A stretch of DNA of 11,307 nt, taken from positions 1-11,307 of the forward strand of contig CAKSHT010000068.1 of assembly GCA_934457235.1 (NCBI GenBank). Direction: 5' to 3'. Under the pieces are notes generated by a model. It worked only from the letters and a program-made list of their open reading frames with translations, searched no databases and was not told the origin of the DNA. The stretch is from an uncultured Oscillospiraceae bacterium. GTDB lineage: Bacteria > Bacillota > Clostridia > Oscillospirales > Ruminococcaceae. Both the position numbers and the translations under genes were made by a program. Below, piece after piece: positions 6,538 through 11,307 of this stretch; position 1 is the first letter of the stretch; every line of letters starts with the position of its first letter.

Positions 6538-6802
6538 GCACCAAAGCGGCGCACGGACGCGCCGCAACAAAGTGCGGGAGGGGCAATCATGGACGATCGC
6601 CCACACGCACCAAAGCGGCGCACGGACGCGCCGCAACAAAGTGCGGGAGGGGCAATCATGGACGATCGCCTACACGCACCAAAGCGGCGCACGGACGCGC
6701 CGCAACAAAGTGCGGGAGGGGCAATCATGGACGATCGCCTACACGCACCAAAGCGGCGCACGGACGCGCCGCAACAAAGTGCGGGAGGGGCTTGCCCCTC
6801 CC
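6538..6802 (+). repeat. 69-bp tandem array of paired AYGGAC-hexaloop hairpins (TwoAYGGAY-like)
   Basis: Three full 69-bp units start at 6538, 6607 and 6676, and a partial fourth at 6745. Units are almost identical; the clearest change is GATCGCCC in the first and GATCGCCT in the next two. Each full unit holds hairpin A, GCGGCGC-ACGGAC-GCGCCGC (first at 6546-6565), and hairpin B, GGGCAATC-ATGGAC-GATCGCCC with one A-C mismatch (first at 6581-6602). With the leading hairpin this gives eight hexaloops ACGGAC or AUGGAC, spaced alternately 33 and 36 nt. The loop consensus AYGGAY, in pairs of hairpins, is that of the candidate RNA named TwoAYGGAY from gut clostridia and gammaproteobacteria; ANGGAN hexaloops are also the CsrA/RsmE recognition form. 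The array ends in a GGGAGGGGC/GCCCCTCCC hairpin (6783-6802). Because 69 is divisible by three, spurious ORFs run through it; none is credible. Confidence 0.85.
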
Positions 6803-6836
6803 CTACAAATTGTATGACATAAATCCCACAGAACAT

Positions 6837-6874
6837 ATAAAACAATGACCGCCCCTGTCGCCAGGAGCGGTCAT
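6837..6874 (-). terminator. Intrinsic terminator of the GH130 gene
   Basis: Minus strand: an 8-bp stem ATGACCGC/GCGGTCAT (6845-6852 with 6867-6874), with three further inner pairs (CCT/AGG), followed by TGTTTTAT. It lies 22 nt beyond the GH130 stop codon. Confidence 0.8.
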
Positions 6875-6896
6875 ATCTATAAATGCCCGATAATTA

Positions 6897-7904
6897 TTAA
6901 TACTTGTTGGAGTGAGCCTTGATGTACTCAACAACTTCCTCAGCGTAGCAGAATGCCATGCTTACGCAGGTATCAGCGCAGCCGTAGTAGATAGCGATAC
7001 GTCCGGTGTCCTTGTCGCAGAGAGCTGCGCAGGGGAATGTAACGTTCTGAACATCGCCGACGGTCTCGTAGATCTCGCGCGGATTGATGAGGTACTCGCG
7101 GCAGCGATACTTAACCTTCCAGGGCTGATCCTTGTCGAGAATGCAAGCGCCGAAGCTGTAAACGAAGCCGTTGCAGCTCTCAAGAACGCCGTGGTAGAAT
7201 ACCAGCCAGCCTTCGCTGGTCTCGATCGGGATAGGACCTGCGCCGATCTTCTTGGACTCCCAGCCTCTGTCAGGAGCCATAACGTGTCTGTGCTTGCCCC
7301 AGTAAGTCATATCCTTGGAGTGGGACAGATACATGTCGCCGAAAGGAGTGTGACCGGAGTCGGAAGGACGGGAGAACATTACATACTCGCCGTTGATCTT
7401 TCTCGGGAACAGAACGCCGTTTCTGTTGAAGGGCAGGTATGCGTTCTCCATCTGGTGGAATTCCTTGAAATCCTTGGTCCAGCCCACTCCGATGGTAGGC
7501 TTCCAGCCGTATGCGTTGCACCAGGTGATCCAGAATCTGTCCTCGATCCATACGCAGCGGGGATCGTAGCCGTACTGCCACGGATTAGCCTCGGCAGTCT
7601 CGGGATCGTCGTTGATCCACTCAACCTTCTCAGGGTTGATGTTCCAGTGAATGCCGTCCTCGGAGAAACCAGCGTGGATAGCCATGTTTCTTTCCTTGTC
7701 GTCTACACGGAAAACGCCTGCGAAGTGACCCTTGTCGCTCTCAAACGGAACAACTGCGGAGTTGAAGATGGAGTTGCTGGTGGGGAGCAGGTCGCGGGGA
7801 ATGATCGGGTTAGCGTTGTAACGCCAGATTACGTCCTTGCAGCCCTCAGGTCTGTCCTGCCAGGGCATGTTGGGAATGCTCTGTCCAATGATTTCTAAGC
7901 TCAT
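6897..7904 (-). CDS. GH130 family beta-1,4-mannooligosaccharide phosphorylase (RaMP2-like)
   Basis: 335 aa. Start ATG 7904 has AGAGGT shortly upstream; an in-frame ATG at 7991 overlaps the -35 box and is rejected. The sequence shows the five-bladed propeller family: [20 protein letters not shown] near the N-terminus, [20 protein letters not shown] (109-128) with the catalytic Asp at D114, RNGVLFPRK (161-169), the [22 protein letters not shown] region (218-239), and [10 protein letters not shown] near the end. Enzymes of this family phosphorolyse beta-1,4-mannosides to alpha-mannose 1-phosphate in the cytoplasm. Length and motifs fit the RaMP2/GH130_2 branch, which acts on mannooligosaccharides, better than the longer mannosylglucose phosphorylases; a beta-1,2-mannoside activity cannot be excluded by eye. 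It appears monocistronic, with no transporter, epimerase or mannanase nearby. Confidence 0.92.
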   Translation of the reverse strand: MSLEIIGQSIPNMPWQDRPEGCKDVIWRYNANPIIPRDLLPTSNSIFNSAVVPFESDKGHFAGVFRVDDKERNMAIHAGFSEDGIHWNINPEKVEWINDDPETAEANPWQYGYDPRCVWIEDRFWITWCNAYGWKPTIGVGWTKDFKEFHQMENAYLPFNRNGVLFPRKINGEYVMFSRPSDSGHTPFGDMYLSHSKDMTYWGKHRHVMAPDRGWESKKIGAGPIPIETSEGWLVFYHGVLESCNGFVYSFGACILDKDQPWKVKYRCREYLINPREIYETVGDVQNVTFPCAALCDKDTGRIAIYYGCADTCVSMAFCYAEEVVEYIKAHSNKY

Positions 7905-7935
7905 CAATGATACCTCTCTGTTATTATTATCCGGT

Positions 7936-7948
7936 GCGGAACTTCCGC
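7936..7948. promoter_or_regulatory. Palindromic candidate operator in the GH130 leader
   Basis: GCGGAA-C-TTCCGC is a perfect 13-nt inverted repeat at about +8 to +20 from the predicted start, where a repressor would block transcription. It could also form a small RNA hairpin. Confidence 0.45.
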
Positions 7949-7962
7949 CCTCTTTAAGTACT

Positions 7963-7991
7963 AGTATAGCAAAAAGGAGCCGGGATTTCAA
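7963..7991 (-). promoter_or_regulatory. Sigma-A type promoter of the GH130 gene
   Basis: Minus strand TTGAAA (7986-7991), 17-nt spacer ending in TGC (extended -10), TATACT (7963-7968). The leader is about 52 nt, with the start near 7956. Confidence 0.8.
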
Positions 7992-8011
7992 TAGTATTTT
8001 TGACTAAATCT

Positions 8012-8033
8012 CATGGAGTTTCCATGTGCACAT
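8012..8033. promoter_or_regulatory. Overlapping palindromes upstream of the GH130 promoter
   Basis: CATGGA-GTT-TCCATG (8012-8026) overlaps ATGTGCACAT (8024-8033). They begin 21 bp upstream of the -35 box, an activator-type position. A sugar-responsive regulator is a guess; none is encoded in the window. Confidence 0.4.
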
Positions 8034-8092
8034 TTACCTAATTTTATGCATGTTTTTTACTTAATAAATCGTGAACAGCTTTGCAGCGCGTT

Positions 8093-10051
8093 TCAGACGA
8101 CTGCTGTTATTTTCTCCAGGAACGCTTCCCCGGAGATCGGTTTGCTGTAATAATAGCCCTGGAGGTAGCTTACGCCGCGCTCCGCCAGGAACTCCGCCTG
8201 CTCCTCGGTCTCAACACCCTCCGCGACGATGTGCGCACCAAGCTGTAATATCATGGCGATGCAGCTGTTGAGGATAACAAGAGGCTCGTCCGGATTTTCT
8301 CCGAACGCCGGCCAGATAAGACTCTTATCCAGCTTGACAAGCTCGAAATGTACTTTAGCCATCTGCGAGAGGTTGGAATATCCCGTGCCGAAATCGTCCA
8401 TCGAGAAATGGCAGCCCAGGCTGCGCAGGCGCTTCATATTGGCGTCAAGAAGCTCGCCGCCGTCGATTGAAGCGGTCTCCGTTATCTCCAGGTTGATGAA
8501 GCGCGGCTCGATGGAATACTTCTGCATGATGGACGAAAGCTGCGCCGGGAGTGACGGGTCTACGCTCTGCATACCGGAGAGGTTCACCTCGATGTAGTTT
8601 ATGCCCTTTTCCCACAGGCGGTTTTCCGCCGCGAAGCTGCATACTTTCTCAAAGACGATACTGCCTATCTCGTCTATCATGCCCTGCTCTTCCGCCATCG
8701 GAATGAATATCTCCGGTGAAATGAAGCCCAGGTCGCCGCAGTCCTTGAGCCGCACCAGCGCCTCCGCGGAGGCAAAGCGCTTCTCCTCCGTGGACCATAT
8801 CGGCTGATAGACCACATTGAACGCCTTTTCCCGGACAGCCTTCGTCAGTACCGCCAGCACCTGCTTGCGGTAGTCCTTCCCGCGGATAGTATCCTCGTTT
8901 ATCCAGAAAACGCGCCCGTTGTCGTGATGCGGGTCGTGGGATATGATGTAATCCAGCGTGTCGTATATCTCATCCGGAGTATCGCCGTATCTTGGGCACT
9001 CCAGCACCGAAATGTGGTACTGCGGCTTGAACGTTCCGCTGCCGTAATCCACGGTGAAATCAGCGCTTCCGGCGCGCTTCAGCAGCGCGTCGAGCATCTC
9101 CCTGTCGGAGAGGAACACGGACAGCGTATTCGACCGCGAATGATAGAAATTCATATGCGGCACTGAGGTCTCCAGACGTTTCGCCGCCGTTCGGAGTATT
9201 ACGCGCATCTGATCATAACCCATGCTCTTGCTTATCATCTCGTTGTCGTCTATCGTGAAGCTCACCAGCCAGAACGTACGCTTGCGCTCCAGCATTTCCG
9301 GGACCATTATGTGAAACGCCTGGCGGTTGAGCGTGTCCGTTTCCTCGTCATCGAAGCGCTTGGGGTTCTCGAAATTCAGATAGATGTACAGCAGCACAAG
9401 GCTGTTGCCTATCGAGGAAATGAGCACATACCTTGTAACGAACTGAATTAGGGCAACGACCACCCATATAGCCAGACCGACCGCGACGGTAATGCGTGCG
9501 CGGCGGTAATCCTCATCGATATCCCGGTGGAACTGCCGCCTGTTCTTTCTGAACAGCAGGACGCAGGTCGCGAGTATGTACACGACTATCGAAGCATACA
9601 GAATATACACCATCGGGCCGGTGGAATACGCTCCGTGCTCGTCAACTACATATTCTATGGGAGCCACAGCCGAGCCAATCGCCGCCAGCACGAACGGAGT
9701 GACTGCAAGCGCTATCTGCCATTTGACAAGGCGCTTCTGCGCCCCGTGAAGGTAGAACACATACAAAAACAGGCACACCGTCAGAAGCTCCAGGCTTCCG
9801 ATGAACGCAACATGAGTTATCCTGTTGACCCACCCTGGCACAACCCTGTAGTTAAGCAGTGTGAAATATGACAGGAAGTCCGCCACAAGGTTGAACGCCC
9901 CGACGAACAGAAAGCACCCGAAAACCACGGTTGAACGCAGCGGAAGCTTCTTGCTCCGGAAGAAATCAATTATCAGCAGCACCACGACCGCCAGCGCGAG
10001 CGCCTGAACCTTGAAGCTTATATCAAAGAATCCGACCCATTCGCCGTTCAT
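8093..10051 (-). CDS. Membrane-bound EAL-domain c-di-GMP phosphodiesterase with degenerate GGDEF domain
   Basis: 652 aa; the RBS GGGAGGGG lies just upstream of ATG 10051. Residues ~13-225 hold about seven hydrophobic segments, an integral-membrane sensor. Residues ~238-390 match the position of a GGDEF domain but the motifs are lost: DTLNRQAF keeps part of the N-terminal D-x-L-T-x-x-x-NR pattern and SRSNTLSVF replaces GGDEF-AV, so no cyclase activity is expected. Residues ~405-650 form an intact EAL domain: E430-A-L-V-R-L, N490, E522 in LEITET, D552-D553 (DDFGTGYS), K573 (VKLD), E611 and E614 (AEGVET), and QGYYYSKP at the end. It should hydrolyse c-di-GMP to pGpG at the membrane. The gene is alone, with its own promoter and no clear terminator after its stop. 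Confidence 0.94.
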   Translation of the reverse strand: MNGEWVGFFDISFKVQALALAVVVLLIIDFFRSKKLPLRSTVVFGCFLFVGAFNLVADFLSYFTLLNYRVVPGWVNRITHVAFIGSLELLTVCLFLYVFYLHGAQKRLVKWQIALAVTPFVLAAIGSAVAPIEYVVDEHGAYSTGPMVYILYASIVVYILATCVLLFRKNRRQFHRDIDEDYRRARITVAVGLAIWVVVALIQFVTRYVLISSIGNSLVLLYIYLNFENPKRFDDEETDTLNRQAFHIMVPEMLERKRTFWLVSFTIDDNEMISKSMGYDQMRVILRTAAKRLETSVPHMNFYHSRSNTLSVFLSDREMLDALLKRAGSADFTVDYGSGTFKPQYHISVLECPRYGDTPDEIYDTLDYIISHDPHHDNGRVFWINEDTIRGKDYRKQVLAVLTKAVREKAFNVVYQPIWSTEEKRFASAEALVRLKDCGDLGFISPEIFIPMAEEQGMIDEIGSIVFEKVCSFAAENRLWEKGINYIEVNLSGMQSVDPSLPAQLSSIMQKYSIEPRFINLEITETASIDGGELLDANMKRLRSLGCHFSMDDFGTGYSNLSQMAKVHFELVKLDKSLIWPAFGENPDEPLVILNSCIAMILQLGAHIVAEGVETEEQAEFLAERGVSYLQGYYYSKPISGEAFLEKITAVV

Positions 10052-10079
10052 ATATTACCCCTCCCTATTTGATCAACAT

Positions 10080-10104
10080 AAGCCAGTGCAAATATGCAAG
10101 GCTT
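10080..10104 (-). promoter_or_regulatory. Leader hairpin of the EAL gene
   Basis: In the ~80-nt leader, AAGCC/GGCTT (10100-10104 with 10080-10084) encloses TGCA/TGCA around TATT. It ends about 20 nt ahead of the SD. It has no U tract and is not a recognised c-di-GMP riboswitch. Confidence 0.4.
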
Positions 10105-10136
10105 GTGCCAATAATAAACACAAACGCGTTTCGTTT

Positions 10137-10165
10137 ATTATAACATATAACAATAACTTTTTCAA
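10137..10165 (-). promoter_or_regulatory. Sigma-A type promoter of the EAL phosphodiesterase gene
   Basis: Minus strand TTGAAA (10160-10165), 17-nt spacer, TATAAT (10137-10142); start near 10130. The inverted repeat AAGCC-CCGC-GGCTT (10164-10177) overlaps the edge of the -35 box, and the palindrome AAACGCGTTT lies at the beginning of the leader. Confidence 0.75.
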
Positions 10166-10264
10166 GCCCCGCGGCTTACGCGAGTTCAGAGTGACTGTAT
10201 ATAACGAATTACTTGCTAATCTCATAAATCAGACATCACAGATTGGTATGTCAATAGTTTTAGA

Positions 10265-10293
10265 TTGACAAATCTTCTCAGTTGATGTATAAT
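10265..10293 (+). promoter_or_regulatory. Consensus promoter of the gtrA-like locus
   Basis: TTGACA (10265-10270), 17-nt spacer, TATAAT (10288-10293): both boxes perfect. The start is expected near 10300, right at the first base pair of the structured leader. The distance to the first likely ATG is about 145 nt. Confidence 0.85.
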
Positions 10294-10300
10294 AAAATCA

Positions 10301-10390
10301 GTTGAAACCGAGACTTTTAAACATTTAATCGGAAGATCAAAATGTTATACAGAGCTATCATGCCGATTCAAAGTAAAAGTCTCGTGCAAC
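10301..10390 (+). ncRNA. Structured leader RNA with possible pseudoknot, upstream of the gtrA-like gene
   Basis: A perfect 11-bp stem CGAGACTTTTA/TAAAAGTCTCG (10309-10319 with 10374-10384) is extended outward, after an internal loop, by GTTG/CAAC (10301-10304 with 10387-10390). Inside, AACATTT (10320-10326) pairs with AAATGTT (10340-10346), while AATCGG (10327-10332), which lies in that loop, can pair with CCGATT (10363-10368). This crossing order is an H-type pseudoknot. It does not match any riboswitch class I can recall. A regulatory element (riboswitch-like, or a processive antitermination signal of a polysaccharide operon) is inference. Confidence 0.55.
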
Positions 10391-10442
10391 CTTATTGCCC
10401 CTGGTAACTCAAACGACACAAAATGGATTCACATTATTTATT

Positions 10443-10946
10443 ATGAAAACAAACAATCGCATATCCACATTTTTGCAGTTCATTAAATTCGGAATAGTCG
10501 GAGCAATCAACACAATATCCAGTTATCTTATATATAATTTCTGCTATTATGTTCTGAAAACAGGCCCCCATATTGCCAATATAATTGGATTTATAATTAC
10601 TGTATTTGTTGCATATCTGCTCCAGAGCAGGTTTGTATTCAAAAGCGGCGAAGGTGAAAAGCGGGTATGGTGGAAAGTTCTCATCAAAACATATATCTCC
10701 TATTCATTTACAGGACTGTTCCTTACAGAGCTGCTTCTCCTGCTATGGCTGAACGTAATAAATCTCGGACAATATCTCGGAGGCGTCTGCGAACGGCTTT
10801 CCGGCATTGGAATAACCATTGACCAATATGACCTTGCTGCATCTCTTGCACCGCTTATGAATCTTGTGATAACTGTACCACTCAATTTTATAATTAACAA
10901 ATTCTGGGCTTACCGCCAAAAGAAAAACACAACCGAGCAGTCTTGA
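10443..10946 (+). CDS. GtrA-family small membrane protein (lipid-linked sugar flippase type)
   Basis: 167 aa from ATG 10443. It opens with FLQFIKFGIVGAINTISSYLIYN, the typical GtrA/DPMS start, and has four hydrophobic segments (about 15-35, 40-60, 80-105 and 130-152). The conserved ending FIINKFWAYR is also present. Family members work in the membrane with a GT2 glycosyltransferase to move undecaprenyl- or polyprenyl-linked sugars for teichoic acid or polysaccharide decoration. The start is uncertain: no SD precedes ATG 10443, and an in-frame TTG at 10395 also lacks one. A 35-nt gap to the next gene suggests an operon. Base composition is much more AT-rich (ATA, TTA, TAT codons) than genes to the left. 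Confidence 0.85.
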   Translation: MKTNNRISTFLQFIKFGIVGAINTISSYLIYNFCYYVLKTGPHIANIIGFIITVFVAYLLQSRFVFKSGEGEKRVWWKVLIKTYISYSFTGLFLTELLLLLWLNVINLGQYLGGVCERLSGIGITIDQYDLAASLAPLMNLVITVPLNFIINKFWAYRQKKNTTEQS

Positions 10947-10981
10947 ATAAGTATAATTAGCTAAACAGGAGAACATAGCCA

Positions 10982-11307
10982 ATGTATTCATTACGCAGAT
11001 TCTTCCGTACCTCGGAAGATAACGAAAGCCAAAACACCAAAGACGGACTGATTCTGCTATTGTGCAGGATTATAATTCTCGGCACAGTTATAATGTATCT
11101 TATTAAATCATTCACGGGTACATATTATCACGAAATAGACAGTTATGTTCTTCCCACAATTTCAATTGAATATCGTCATTCAATGATGATCACACAGGCA
11201 GATATTGACCAGGCCCAGATTGACTTCCCTCAGTATTACGAAGATGTGAATGATTTTGATTCTCTGCGCTCCTCCCAGCTGAATAAGATAACCGAAGATA
11301 AATGGCT
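10982..11307 (+). CDS. Integral membrane protein, N-terminal part (runs off window)
   Basis: ATG 10982 with AGGAGA (10967-10972) 9 nt upstream; 108 codons are present. The protein starts MYSLRRFFRTSEDNESQNTK, followed by a membrane segment (about 22-42, GLILLLCRIIILGTVIMYLI). An extended polar part then contains YYHEIDSYVLPTISIEY and runs of Asp and Gln. One membrane helix followed by an extracellular segment at the start is the layout of large GT-C type glycosyltransferases of surface polysaccharide loci, and the GtrA neighbour supports that. No catalytic motif is yet visible, so the family is not assigned. Confidence 0.75.
   Translation, partial: MYSLRRFFRTSEDNESQNTKDGLILLLCRIIILGTVIMYLIKSFTGTYYHEIDSYVLPTISIEYRHSMMITQADIDQAQIDFPQYYEDVNDFDSLRSSQLNKITEDKW

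Larger units (their letters stand above)
6397..6801. mobile_element. Possible MITE/REPIN-like element bounded by 18-nt inverted repeats
   Basis: GGAGGGGCAAGCCCCTCC at 6397-6414 and its exact reverse complement GGAGGGGCTTGCCCCTCC at 6784-6801 enclose 405 bp of palindromes with no gene. Two palindromes in inverted orientation around hairpin-rich DNA is the layout of REPIN or MITE-type elements. No target site duplication is evident and the left repeat doubles as a gene terminator, so this is tentative. Confidence 0.35.

Noticed and set aside
6538..6802. CRISPR array
   Set aside because: The repeats are contiguous 69-bp units without unique spacers, and no cas genes are nearby.
6390..6848. Overlapping open frames of 115-227 aa in several frames of both strands encoding repetitive Arg/Ala/Gly-rich peptides
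   Set aside because: They result from the 69-bp tandem repeat, whose length is a multiple of three, so any open frame stays open. They have no RBS and a composition unlike real proteins.
6912..7898. 328-aa open frame on the plus strand
   Set aside because: It lies fully antisense to the clear GH130 gene; the frame is open only because of codon bias of that gene.
10052..10130. c-di-GMP riboswitch in front of the EAL gene
   Set aside because: The short leader has a simple hairpin and lacks the conserved GEMM-type sequence elements I know.
10301..10390. Known class II c-di-GMP riboswitch in front of the gtrA-like gene
   Set aside because: Although it is pseudoknotted and of similar size, the conserved sequence blocks I recall for that class are not present.

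Overview
The window looks like chromosomal DNA of a Gram-positive gut anaerobe of the Ruminococcus type (Oscillospiraceae). Supporting signs are strong AGGAGG-type ribosome binding sites, near-consensus TTGACA-17-TATAAT promoters, an oxygen-detoxifying flavodiiron protein, a SpoIIQ-like M23 peptidase and a GH130 mannooligosaccharide phosphorylase of the kind known from R. albus. The genus is inferred from content; no rRNA or marker gene settles it.

Layout. 1-334 (-): N-terminal part of a secreted acidic protein, divergent from fprA. 582-1730 (+): flavodiiron protein fprA with a 15-nt Fur/PerR-like palindrome between promoter and RBS. 1772-4304 (-): four genes in one direction, in order of transcription an M23 (SpoIIQ-like) peptidase, dtd (D-aminoacyl-tRNA deacylase), a class I glutamine amidotransferase of the peptidase C26 type, and ispF. 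The last two form an operon; dtd and the amidotransferase gene each have their own promoter overlapping or preceding an intrinsic terminator hairpin. 4612-6378 (+): Na/Pi cotransporter with a C-terminal PhoU domain. 6379-6896: 518 bp without a credible gene. It holds a terminator, a perfect hairpin, and a 69-bp tandem array whose hairpins all close with the hexaloop AYGGAC; the whole is bracketed by an 18-nt inverted repeat. 6897-7904 (-): GH130 phosphorylase with palindromic candidate operators. 8093-10051 (-): membrane-anchored EAL phosphodiesterase with a degenerate GGDEF domain. 10265-11307 (+): a consensus promoter, a ~90-nt leader with an 11-bp closing stem and a possible H-type pseudoknot, then a GtrA-family membrane protein and the start of a further membrane protein. 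This right-hand part is visibly AT-richer than the rest and is probably the beginning of a cell-surface polysaccharide locus.

Most genes are independent housekeeping or stress units (oxygen removal, isoprenoid synthesis, chiral proofreading, phosphate transport, mannan use, c-di-GMP turnover). The two most unusual things are RNA-like: the AYGGAY hexaloop array at 6510-6802, which resembles an expanded form of the TwoAYGGAY candidate RNA and of CsrA/RsmE-type decoys, and the structured leader at 10301-10390 upstream of the gtrA-like gene.
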